Shown: in pieces, positions 33,670 through 41,357 of the stretch
How positions within the stretch are numbered: the stretch's first letter is position 1
Layout: the number at the start of each line of letters is the position of its first letter
Source: Rhizobium sp. BK313
GTDB taxonomy: Bacteria; Pseudomonadota; Alphaproteobacteria; Rhizobiales; Rhizobiaceae
Assembly (NCBI RefSeq): GCF_014193655.1
Contig: NZ_JACHZQ010000001.1
Location: forward strand, 310,001-374,000
Length of the DNA: 64,000 nt
Direction of reading: 5' to 3'
Translations under genes and position numbers: made by a program
The notes under the pieces: model-generated
Databases searched by the model: none
The model's input: the letters and a program-made list of their open reading frames with translations, nothing else
What the model was told of the DNA's origin: nothing

Positions 33670-34852
33670 GGGAAGAGCCGATAATCCTCCGGGGCTTGCC
33701 GGTCAATCGTCCGTCGAACTGCTGATCATCGGCGGCGGTATCATGGGCCTGTGGGCGGCGGTGCATGCGGAGCGCCTGGGCATCGAGGCGATGCTCGTCG
33801 ATGCCGGTCGGCTGGGGCAGGGGGCAAGCGGCGGCGTTCTCGGTGCGCTGATGCCCTATATGCCGGATCGCTGGGACAACAAGAAGCAGTTTCAGCTCGA
33901 GGCGCTTGTTGCCTTGGAAACGGAAATCGCAGTCCTTGAAGCGGCGACCGGACTTTCGGCCGGCTATCGCCGCTCCAGTCGTCTCATTCCGTTACCGAGG
34001 CCGCACTTGCGCAAGATCGCTCTCGGTCACTCACGCGACGCCGAGACGAATTGGCGTCTCGGCGAGCACCGGTTCTATTGGCATGTCCTGGACTCGCCGC
34101 CCGCTAGCGGCTGGATCGAACCGGCCTCTGGCGAAAGCGGTTTCGTGCATGATACGCTCGCTGCACGCGTGGCGCCACGTTCGCTGATCGCGGTCCTTGC
34201 GTCATTCCTTCGTCAGGCGAAACATGTTCGGCTTGTCGAAGGACTGGACATCCAGAGCATCGATCCGGATCGCTGCGTTGCGGTGACCCCCGGAGGCGTT
34301 ATCTGTTTCCACCGCTGCATTCTATCCGCCGGCCATCGCTCCTTTCCGATACTGGATGGATTGACGCCCGGTCGTCATTCTCCCCTCGGCCAGCCAGTCA
34401 AGGGGCAAGCGGCGTTACTGAAGGCGGATGTCGATGCCGGCCTGCCGGTGATTTTCCGTGACGGGCTCTATATCGTTCCGCATGAGGGCGGGTTGGTGGC
34501 GGTCGGCAGCACGAGCGAGAATCGCTTCGACGATCCGCTGTCGACGGATGATCAACTGGAAGACCTGCTCACCGCTGCGCGGATGATGACGCCGGCGCTG
34601 GCTGGTGCCGAGGTGATCGAACGCTGGGCCGGTTTGCGGCCGAAGGCGATCGATCGGGATCCCATGGTGGGAGCGCATCCGAACTATCCGCAGCTCATTG
34701 CGCTGACCGGCGGGTTCAAGGTCAGTTTCGGTCTGGCGCATCGCCTGGCCGAAGCTGCGGTCCGGGAGGCATTGGAAATTCCAAGTTCTTTCAAGTTGCC
34801 CCAAGGTTTCGCGCTTTCGAACCACATTACGGTAGCATCACATAAAACGTGA
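33668..34852 (+). CDS. FAD-dependent oxidoreductase, DAO family (possible MnmC2 counterpart)
   Basis: This 394-aa flavoprotein has the N-terminal dinucleotide fold ELLIIGGGIMGLWAAVHAERLG with VDAGRLGQGASGG, typical of the glycine-oxidase/D-amino-acid-oxidase family. It ends with GLRPKAIDRDPMVGAHP and ALTGGFKVSFGLAH, the usual C-terminal FAD contacts. Its ATG overlaps that of the divergent mnmD gene by two bases; other in-frame starts (TTG 33626, GTG) lie inside mnmD. Being paired with MnmD it may oxidise cmnm5U to nm5U in tRNA as MnmC's second domain does. By sequence alone a glycine-oxidase-like role is equally possible. Confidence 0.8.
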   Translation: MGRADNPPGLAGQSSVELLIIGGGIMGLWAAVHAERLGIEAMLVDAGRLGQGASGGVLGALMPYMPDRWDNKKQFQLEALVALETEIAVLEAATGLSAGYRRSSRLIPLPRPHLRKIALGHSRDAETNWRLGEHRFYWHVLDSPPASGWIEPASGESGFVHDTLAARVAPRSLIAVLASFLRQAKHVRLVEGLDIQSIDPDRCVAVTPGGVICFHRCILSAGHRSFPILDGLTPGRHSPLGQPVKGQAALLKADVDAGLPVIFRDGLYIVPHEGGLVAVGSTSENRFDDPLSTDDQLEDLLTAARMMTPALAGAEVIERWAGLRPKAIDRDPMVGAHPNYPQLIALTGGFKVSFGLAHRLAEAAVREALEIPSSFKLPQGFALSNHITVASHKT

Positions 34853-34957
34853 ATATAAACCCGCTCGGGTCGTCAATCTGTCACGCAAATCACCTATCTC
34901 CTTGCCCATCGGCTTCCGGTTGGATCGGCCGGTTTGTCGCGCTCTGGAGGAGATTTT

Positions 34958-35665
34958 ATGCGCTACGCCATTTGCTTCACGCCGTCTGCGAGCGATCCGC
35001 TGACGCTCGTGGCCGCAAATTGGCTCGGCCGCAATGTCTATTCCGGTGAGATGGTCGATCCGCCCGCCATTCGCGGGCTTGGTATTCATGAGATCGCCTT
35101 CCATACCGCCGTGCCGCGCCGCTATGGTTTTAACGGCACGTTGAAAGCGCCGTTTCGCCTGGCGGAGGATATGTCCGAGGCGACGTTGCTGCGCGACCTG
35201 ATGCGTTTTTCCGGCACGGTAACGCCATTCGAGATTCCGCAGATGGAAGTTGCGCGCCTCGGCGGTACGTTCGGCCTGGTGCCGTCCGAGCCCTGTCAGC
35301 AAATGCATTTCCTGGCGGCGTCGCTGGTCCAGGCCTTCGATCACTATCGGGCACCCCTGACTGAAGCGGAAATCGAGCGCAGCGACCCCGATAGCCTGTC
35401 GGCCGCGCAATTCGCCAATCTGCATCGCTGGGGCCATCCACATGTCATGGATGAATTCCGCTTCCAGATGATGCTGACGGGCACGGTCACCCCCGCCGAT
35501 CTGCCACGCATGGAGCGGGTGTTGCGCGATTTCTTCGAGCCGGCACTTACCGAGCCAGTGCCGGTATCGAATATCGCGCTGATGATGGAAGAGGGCACCG
35601 GCGGTCCGTTCCGGGTGCACTCTCTGCATCCAATGGGCAAGGTCAGCGCCCGCAAGATTGCCTAA
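34958..35665 (+). CDS. DUF1045 / 2H-phosphoesterase-fold protein with lost catalytic motifs
   Basis: This 235-aa protein belongs to the DUF1045 group of phosphonate-operon-associated proteins with a 2H phosphoesterase fold. The family landmarks are present: MRYAICFTP, WLGRNVYSGE, RRYGF, TLKAPFRLAEDMSE and HRWGHPHVMDEFRF. The two catalytic motifs are not: the first H-x-T reads Asn-Gly-Thr (GFNGTLKAP) and the second reads Gln-Met-Met (FRFQMMLTG), so both histidines are gone. GGAGGAGA precedes the ATG at 34958. It is the first gene before the allantoinase cluster, 96 bases upstream of puuE, where rhizobia usually carry it. A binding or structural role is more likely than catalysis. Confidence 0.85.
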   Translation: MRYAICFTPSASDPLTLVAANWLGRNVYSGEMVDPPAIRGLGIHEIAFHTAVPRRYGFNGTLKAPFRLAEDMSEATLLRDLMRFSGTVTPFEIPQMEVARLGGTFGLVPSEPCQQMHFLAASLVQAFDHYRAPLTEAEIERSDPDSLSAAQFANLHRWGHPHVMDEFRFQMMLTGTVTPADLPRMERVLRDFFEPALTEPVPVSNIALMMEEGTGGPFRVHSLHPMGKVSARKIA

Positions 35666-35761
35666 GCGCTTATAAGCAAAAGGAAAGTGGGTTTCGCACT
35701 TTCCGTCTCGACTTTCCGGCCGTGAATGCTACCGTCTTCACATATTTGAGAAGGTGCTTTG

Positions 35762-36685
35762 ATGTCCGATACCTACCCCCGCAATCTCATCGGCTATGGC
35801 CGCAATACGCCCGATCCGAAATGGCCGGGCGATGCCCGCGTCGCGGTGCAGTTTGTGATCAATTACGAAGAGGGCGGGGAAAGCTGCGTACTCGACGGCG
35901 ACCCTGCTTCGGAGAACTTGTTGTCGGAAATCGTCGGTGCGGCACCCTGGCCGAACCAGCGCAATCTCAATATGGAATCGATCTACGAATATGGTTCGCG
36001 TGCCGGTTTCTGGCGGTTGTGGCGCATGTTCACCGAGCTCAAGGTGCAGGCAACCGTTTACGGCGTGACACTTGCCATGGCCCGCAATCCGGAAGCGGTC
36101 GCCGCCATGAAGGAGGCCGGCTGGGAGATCGCGAGCCACGGCTATCGCTGGCTGGAATACAAGGATTTTCCCGAGGATCTGGAGCGCAAGCACATCCTTG
36201 AGGCCGTGCGCCTTCATACCGAGCTGACCGGTGAGCGCCCCCACGGCATGTACCAGGGCAAACCTTCTGATAATACGCTGCGGCTGGTGATGGAGGAGGG
36301 CGGTTTTCTCTATTCCTCGGATTCCTATGCCGACGATCTGCCCTATTGGGTCGATGGTGTCGAGGGCAAGCCGTTCCTGATCATCCCCTACACGCTCGAA
36401 ACCAACGATATGCGTTTCGCCACGCCGCAGGGCTTCAATTCCGGCGATCAGTTCTTCACCTATCTCAAGGATGCCTTCGACACGCTCTATGAAGAGGGCA
36501 AGCAGGGCAGCCCGAAGATGATGTCCGTCGGCCTGCATTGCCGTCTGGTTGGTCGGCCGGGTCGAGCGGCGGCGCTGAGGCGCTTCATCGAGTATGTGCT
36601 GAAGCACGACAAGGTCTGGCTGCCCAGGCGCATCGATATCGCCAACCATTGGTACCAGCATCACCTTCCCGTGGGTGCGCGCTAA
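35762..36685 (+). CDS. puuE: Allantoinase, polysaccharide-deacetylase type
   Basis: This 307-aa cytoplasmic enzyme hydrolyses allantoin to allantoate. It is the PuuE type, built on the polysaccharide-deacetylase fold and unrelated to metal-dependent AllB. Markers are YPRNLIGYGRNTPDPKWPG at the N-terminus, INYEEGGE, the EIASHGYRW motif, and SVGLHCRLVGRPGRA near the C-terminus. The ATG at 35762 follows a GAAGG site. A TTG directly before it is also in frame. The gene is one base from uraD and begins the tight operon puuE-uraD-alc-HepT-like-allA-uraH-metallophosphoesterase. Confidence 0.93.
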   Translation: MSDTYPRNLIGYGRNTPDPKWPGDARVAVQFVINYEEGGESCVLDGDPASENLLSEIVGAAPWPNQRNLNMESIYEYGSRAGFWRLWRMFTELKVQATVYGVTLAMARNPEAVAAMKEAGWEIASHGYRWLEYKDFPEDLERKHILEAVRLHTELTGERPHGMYQGKPSDNTLRLVMEEGGFLYSSDSYADDLPYWVDGVEGKPFLIIPYTLETNDMRFATPQGFNSGDQFFTYLKDAFDTLYEEGKQGSPKMMSVGLHCRLVGRPGRAAALRRFIEYVLKHDKVWLPRRIDIANHWYQHHLPVGAR

Positions 36686-36686
36686 A

Positions 36687-37184
36687 ATGATATCACGCGA
36701 CGATTTCGTAACCCGCTTTGGCGGTGTCTTCGAGCACTCCCCGTTCATTGCCGAACGTGCCTATGACGCCGGCAATATTGCCGAACCGTTGACGTCAGGC
36801 AGCGTACATGGCGCTCTGGTCGCCATCTTTCGCGCCGCCAGTGCTGACGAGCGGCTTGGCGTTTTGCGCGCGCATCCCGACCTCGCCGGCCGGCTGGCAA
36901 TTGCGGGCAAGCTCACCGAGGACAGCCGCAAGGAGCAGGCAGGCGCCGGGCTTGACCGGCTCACACCAGCTGAGCATGCCCGCTTCACCGAGCTCAACAC
37001 GGCTTACGTGACGAAATTCGGCTTTCCCTTTATTATTGCGGTTAAGGGGCTCGGCAAAGACGACATCCTTGCCGCCTTCGAGACGCGGATCGGCAGTGAC
37101 CGGGACGCGGAATTTGCGACCGCAACGGCGCAGGTGGAGAAAATCGCCCTGCTGCGCCTGCAATCCATGCTTCCGGAGACTTGA
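36687..37184 (+). CDS. uraD: OHCU decarboxylase
   Basis: This 165-aa helical enzyme converts 2-oxo-4-hydroxy-4-carboxy-5-ureidoimidazoline to (S)-allantoin. The family residues are visible: LRAHPDLAGRLA with the catalytic His, the SRKEQAGAGLDRLTPAE segment with the Glu/Gln pair, and FGFPFIIAVKG. The ATG at 36687 is one base after the puuE stop, and an in-frame ATG at 36675 would overlap puuE. The stop TGA is directly followed by the alc ATG. Confidence 0.94.
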   Translation: MISRDDFVTRFGGVFEHSPFIAERAYDAGNIAEPLTSGSVHGALVAIFRAASADERLGVLRAHPDLAGRLAIAGKLTEDSRKEQAGAGLDRLTPAEHARFTELNTAYVTKFGFPFIIAVKGLGKDDILAAFETRIGSDRDAEFATATAQVEKIALLRLQSMLPET

Positions 37185-38207
37185 ATGACCGACAATGCCG
37201 ATACCAGCCTTCCGTCCTTCGCGGTCGGTGCCATCAACCTTGCCTCCGCCCGCCTCGGCGCCAAGGGGCTCTATGCCACCGACGAGTTCTTCGCGCCGCT
37301 GGACCGCATGCTGCAGGATGTGCCGGCAAGCTTCGATCCGGATCTCTATGACGACAACGGCAAATACATGGACGGCTGGGAAAGCCGGCGCAAGCGCGTA
37401 CCGGGGCACGACTGGTCGGTCATCCGCCTCGCCATGCCGGGCCGTATCTTCGGCTTCGATGTCGATACCAGCTATTTCACCGGCAATTATCCGCCGCACT
37501 GCTCGATCGAGGCTGCCTTCGTCGAAAGCGGCGATCCGACCGACGCGACCGCTTGGACCGAGATCCTCGTGAAATCGCCGCTCGGCTCGAGTGCGCATCA
37601 TTTCTTCGAAGTGGCCGACAAGGAAAAGGTTTGGACGCATCTTCGGATGCACATCTATCCCGATGGCGGCGTGGCACGTTTGCGCGTTTACGGCTCAGCC
37701 TATTTCGACTGGTCGAAGGTCGGTAACACCGAGGAAGTCGACCTCGGCTATATTTTCAACGGCGCCAAGGCGCTTGCCTGGTCGGACGCGCATTATGGCC
37801 ATCCCGACAAGATGCTCGGACCGGGCCGCGGCCTCAACATGGGCGACGGCTGGGAAACCAAGCGCCGGCGCGGCCCCGGCCATGACTGGACGATCATCCG
37901 CCTCGGCCATCCGGGCACCATCAACCGCGTCATCGTCGATACCGCCTTCTTCAAAGGCAATTTTCCGGACACCTGCGAACTGCTCGGTGCCTATCTGCCC
38001 GGCCACGGCGACACCTTCACCGATGCGGAGATCGCCGCCTCCGAACGCTGGAAGCCCATGCTTTCGCGCCAGAAGCTGCAGATGGACCATATTCATGACT
38101 ATGGCAGCGATGTCCTCGCCGCGATCGGCCCGGTAACGCATGTGCGTTTCGCCATGCACCCGGACGGCGGCGTGATGCGGCTCAGGCTTTATGGGAACAA
38201 GGCCTAG
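37185..38207 (+). CDS. alc: Allantoicase
   Basis: This 340-aa enzyme cleaves allantoate to ureidoglycolate and urea. It consists of two homologous jelly-roll repeats, each carrying the same motif: DGWESRRKRVPGHDW near residue 62 and DGWETKRRRGPGHDW near residue 220. Each repeat later carries RLRVYG or RLRLYG. Length is normal. The ATG immediately follows the uraD stop. The choice of allantoicase over allantoate amidohydrolase means the pathway here should release urea and so depend on urease for its nitrogen. Confidence 0.94.
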   Translation: MTDNADTSLPSFAVGAINLASARLGAKGLYATDEFFAPLDRMLQDVPASFDPDLYDDNGKYMDGWESRRKRVPGHDWSVIRLAMPGRIFGFDVDTSYFTGNYPPHCSIEAAFVESGDPTDATAWTEILVKSPLGSSAHHFFEVADKEKVWTHLRMHIYPDGGVARLRVYGSAYFDWSKVGNTEEVDLGYIFNGAKALAWSDAHYGHPDKMLGPGRGLNMGDGWETKRRRGPGHDWTIIRLGHPGTINRVIVDTAFFKGNFPDTCELLGAYLPGHGDTFTDAEIAASERWKPMLSRQKLQMDHIHDYGSDVLAAIGPVTHVRFAMHPDGGVMRLRLYGNKA

Positions 38208-38210
38208 GAT

Positions 38211-38573
38211 ATGACCGGCAGAGGTCTAGTCCACTACCTGGATCACATGCAGAAGGCCGCGTCCGACGCGCGTCTTTTTGTTCGGGGAATGGACAGGGCG
38301 TCGTTCCTGGCCGATGATCGTACCCAGTATGCTGTCGCCTATAGCCTCTGTGCCATTGGTGCGGCGGCCGCACAGTTGCTGAATGAACATCCGGAATTCG
38401 GACCGGATCATCCGGATTTACATTGGAATGAGATGCAAACTATGAGCGAGCGCCTGCTGTCGCACGGCGTCACTGCAAACGTCGAGGATATTTGGACGAC
38501 GGTTGGGCATTCAGTCCCCGAATTGCTCACGCAACTCGAATCCATCCGCCACTGGCGGGCAGAAGGGGAGTGA
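38211..38573 (+). CDS. Orphan HepT-like (DUF86) protein with degenerate active site
   Basis: This 120-aa helical protein aligns along its whole length with DUF86/HepT, the RNase toxin of HepT-MntA systems: [42 protein letters not shown], and a C-terminal [18 protein letters not shown]. The catalytic R-x4-H-x-Y block, usually MRxRLIHGY, reads [10 protein letters not shown]. In an ungapped alignment Arg, His and Tyr are all replaced. No nucleotidyltransferase antitoxin is adjacent. It lies between alc and allA with 3- and 5-base gaps, so it is an integral part of the ureide operon. Its function is unknown. Confidence 0.82.
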   Translation: MTGRGLVHYLDHMQKAASDARLFVRGMDRASFLADDRTQYAVAYSLCAIGAAAAQLLNEHPEFGPDHPDLHWNEMQTMSERLLSHGVTANVEDIWTTVGHSVPELLTQLESIRHWRAEGE

Positions 38574-38578
38574 CGACC

Positions 38579-39079
38579 ATGACCCAGACGCTCGATATTT
38601 TTCCTCTCACCAAGACTGCGTTCGCGCCCTTCGGCGACGTCATCGAGGCGGACCCGGCAACGATGAAGCTGATCAATGGCGGTACGACGGAACGGTTTCA
38701 TGCGCTTTCAGGCGCTGAGGCCGTGGGCGAGGGCGCGCGAGTGATCATCAATCTGTTTCGCGGCCAGCCGCGGGCCTTTCCATACGCGATCGACATGATG
38801 GAGCGCCATCCCCTCGGCAGCCAGTGTTTCGTACCGCTGAACGATCGGCAGTTCCTCGTGGTGGTTGCGAAGGACGAGGACGGCAAGCCGGGTACGCCGC
38901 AGGTCTTCCTGGCGCGTGGCGATCAAGGCGTGAACTATCGCCGCAATGTCTGGCATTACCCGCTAATGACCCTCGATCAGCCGAGTGACTTTCTCGTTGT
39001 CGATCGTGACGGGTCGGGCAACAATCTGGTGGAATTCTTCTTCGACACCCCCTTCATCATCGGAGCGCCGACCCTATGA
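38579..39079 (+). CDS. allA: Ureidoglycolate lyase
   Basis: This 166-aa enzyme splits ureidoglycolate into glyoxylate and urea. Family landmarks are the N-terminal [14 protein letters not shown], the [10 protein letters not shown] segment, the cupin-like [14 protein letters not shown] with the conserved His, [13 protein letters not shown], and the C-terminal FFDTPF. AAGGGGAG lies 7 bases before the ATG. Its last four bases overlap the uraH start (ATGA). Confidence 0.93.
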   Translation: MTQTLDIFPLTKTAFAPFGDVIEADPATMKLINGGTTERFHALSGAEAVGEGARVIINLFRGQPRAFPYAIDMMERHPLGSQCFVPLNDRQFLVVVAKDEDGKPGTPQVFLARGDQGVNYRRNVWHYPLMTLDQPSDFLVVDRDGSGNNLVEFFFDTPFIIGAPTL

Positions 39080-39432
39080 CCGGACTGACCACCCATGTGC
39101 TCGACACTGCCCTCGGCAAGCCGGCCGAAGGCTTGGCGATCGATCTCTTCAAGATCGAGGGTGAGACGCGGAAGCATCTGAAGACGGTCACGACCAATTC
39201 CGACGGGCGCGTCGACGGTGGGCCGATCCTGATCGGCGACAATTTTGTCGCCGGCACCTACGAGCTGGTCTTCCGCGCCGGTGACTATCTACGAGCAACC
39301 GGGGCCAAGCTGCCCGAACCGGCATTCCTGGATCTGGTGCCGATCCGCTTCGGCATTGCCGACACGACGGCGCATTATCATGTGCCGCTGCTGATTTCGC
39401 CCTACGGCTATTCCACCTATCGCGGGAGCTGA
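39076..39432 (+). CDS. uraH: 5-Hydroxyisourate hydrolase (transthyretin-like)
   Basis: This 118-aa enzyme hydrolyses 5-hydroxyisourate, the product of urate oxidation, to OHCU. It has the three signatures of the transthyretin-related family: the N-terminal [17 protein letters not shown] with the catalytic His, the central NSDGRVDGG, and the C-terminal YGYSTYRGS. It acts between PuuD and UraD. It overlaps allA by four bases and is therefore translationally coupled. Confidence 0.96.
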   Translation: MTGLTTHVLDTALGKPAEGLAIDLFKIEGETRKHLKTVTTNSDGRVDGGPILIGDNFVAGTYELVFRAGDYLRATGAKLPEPAFLDLVPIRFGIADTTAHYHVPLLISPYGYSTYRGS

Positions 39433-39435
39433 GCC

Positions 39436-40176
39436 TTGCGTTTTGCTGTTATTGCGGATGTGCACGGCAATCACCTGGCGCTGGAAGTGGTGCTCGCCGA
39501 TATCCGCGCGCAAGGCATCAACAATATCGTCAATCTCGGCGATTGCTTTAGCGGACCGCTGACGGCAGGGGAGACGGCCGATATCCTACTTGCGCTCGAT
39601 GCAGTGACAGTTCGCGGCAACCACGATCGGTATCTGATCGAACAGCTGCCGGAGAAGATGCATATTTCGGACAGTGCCGCCCATGCGGAATTGTCCGGAC
39701 ACCATCTCGAGTGGTTGCACACCTTGCCGTTCAGCACCATCTACATGGACGAGGTTTACCTGTGTCATGCGACGCCGAAGGACGACAACGTCTACTGGCT
39801 CGAAGCTGTCGCGCCGGAAGGCCATATCTATCTGAAGCCGATCGAGGAGATCGAGGCGCTGGCTGCCGGAATCGATCTTCCGCTGATCCTATGCGGCCAT
39901 AGCCATATCCCGCGTGCGGTTCGCCTTCGTGACGGGCGCCTGATCGTCAATCCCGGCAGTGTCGGCTGTCCAGCCTACGATGATGATCTGCCCCATTGTC
40001 ACAAGGTCGAGGCAGGCCACCCCTTCGCCTCGTATGCAGTTCTGGAAAAGGTGGAAGGCATGTGGCTGCCGACATTCCGGCAGGTAGCTTACGATCATCA
40101 AGCGATGGCAGCACTTGCTGCGCGCGCAGGCCGTTCCGAGTGGGCGAGCGCTTTGGCGACAGGGTGGCTGCGTTAA
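39436..40176 (+). CDS. Metallophosphoesterase (YfcE-like)
   Basis: This 246-aa calcineurin-like phosphoesterase has the five metal-binding blocks: AVIADVHGNHLAL, NLGDCFSGP, RGNHDR, LCHATP and CGHSHIPR. It starts with TTG at 39436, which encodes the usual MRFAVIADVHGN beginning; GGGAG lies 8 bases upstream and no ATG or GTG is available nearby. It starts 3 bases after uraH and is the last gene of the ureide operon. Substrates of this group range from phosphodiesters to nucleotides, so a role in handling a purine nucleotide is possible but unproved. The stop shares TTAA with the convergent lldD stop. Confidence 0.87.
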   Translation: MRFAVIADVHGNHLALEVVLADIRAQGINNIVNLGDCFSGPLTAGETADILLALDAVTVRGNHDRYLIEQLPEKMHISDSAAHAELSGHHLEWLHTLPFSTIYMDEVYLCHATPKDDNVYWLEAVAPEGHIYLKPIEEIEALAAGIDLPLILCGHSHIPRAVRLRDGRLIVNPGSVGCPAYDDDLPHCHKVEAGHPFASYAVLEKVEGMWLPTFRQVAYDHQAMAALAARAGRSEWASALATGWLR

Positions 40177-41312
40177 ACCTCGGCCAGAATCTCCCGGTTC
40201 ACCGTCTTGATATCCCGCTTGCCGCAGAGGGCCATGGAAATATCCAGCTCGTTGCGGATGATCTCCAGTGCCCGCGTTACGCCCTCCTTGCCCATGGCGC
40301 CGAGGCCGTAGAGGAAGGGGCGGCCGATGAACGTGCCTTTAGCGCCGAGCGCCACCGCCTTCAACACGTCTTGGCCGGAGCGGATGCCGCCATCAACGTG
40401 CACTTCAATCTTGTCGCCGACGGCGTCGACGATCTTCGGTAGCATACTGATAGAAGAGGGGGCGCCATCAAGCTGACGGCCGCCATGGTTGGAAACGATG
40501 ATCGCGTCTGCGCCGGTATCGACCGCGGCCTTGGCGTCGTCGACATCGAGGATACCTTTGATGATCAGCGGCCCGCCCCAGCGTTCCTTGATCCAGCCGA
40601 CATCACTCCACGAAAGCTTTGGATCGAATTGTTCATGGGTCCAGCCCGCCAGTGACGCCAGGCTGGTGACGTTCTTGGCATGACCGATGACATTGCCAAA
40701 GGAATGCCGCTTCGTCCGCATCATGTCCAGGCACCAGCGCGGCCGCATCGCCACCTGCCACATATGTTTCGGGATGAGTTTTGGCGGCGCCGTCAGGCCG
40801 TTGCGCAGATCGTTGTGTCGCTGGCCAAGGATCTGCAGGTCGGCCGTCAGCACCAAAGCCGAGCATTTTGCGGCTTTTGCGCGGTTGATGAGGTTTATCA
40901 CGAAGTCGCGATCCTTCATGACATAGAGCTGAAACCAGAAGGGTTGCTTCGTTACCGAGGCAACGTCTTCGATCGAGCAGATGCTCATGGTCGACAGCGT
41001 GAACGGAATGCCGAATTCCTCCGCGGCGCGCGCCGCCAGCATCTCGCCGTCGGCATGCTGCATGCCCGTCAGCCCGGTCGGAGCCAACGCTACCGGCATG
41101 GACACCGTCTGGCCGATCATGCGAGTTTCCAGCGAGCGGTTGGCCATGTCGACGAGGACGCGTTGGCGAAGTTTGATCTTTTTGAAATCAGCTTCGTTCG
41201 CATCGTAAGTGGACTCGGTCCACGAACCGGAATCGGCATATTGGAAGAACATTTTGGGGACGCGCCGTTTGGCGAGCTTCTTCAGTTCGGCAATGGTAAG
41301 CGGCGCGGTCAT
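40173..41312 (-). CDS. lldD: FMN-dependent alpha-hydroxy-acid dehydrogenase (LldD-like)
   Basis: This 379-aa TIM-barrel flavoenzyme oxidises L-lactate or a related alpha-hydroxy acid. Visible are the FMN site ALAPTGLTGMQHADGE, LVLTADLQILGQRHND, the catalytic SNHGGRQLDGAPS (His/Gly/Gly/Arg) and VHVDGGIRSGQDVLKA. AAGGCAGAG precedes the ATG. There is no lactate permease or FadR/LldR regulator nearby; it follows guaD on the same strand, 45 bases away, in the purine island. L-lactate is the default substrate, and glycolate or an ureide alpha-hydroxy acid are alternatives that the context raises. Confidence 0.88.
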   Translation of the reverse strand: MTAPLTIAELKKLAKRRVPKMFFQYADSGSWTESTYDANEADFKKIKLRQRVLVDMANRSLETRMIGQTVSMPVALAPTGLTGMQHADGEMLAARAAEEFGIPFTLSTMSICSIEDVASVTKQPFWFQLYVMKDRDFVINLINRAKAAKCSALVLTADLQILGQRHNDLRNGLTAPPKLIPKHMWQVAMRPRWCLDMMRTKRHSFGNVIGHAKNVTSLASLAGWTHEQFDPKLSWSDVGWIKERWGGPLIIKGILDVDDAKAAVDTGADAIIVSNHGGRQLDGAPSSISMLPKIVDAVGDKIEVHVDGGIRSGQDVLKAVALGAKGTFIGRPFLYGLGAMGKEGVTRALEIIRNELDISMALCGKRDIKTVNREILAEV

Positions 41313-41357
41313 GGCTCTCTGCCTTTTCGATGACTATTACGGAGGATCTGGATCGCC

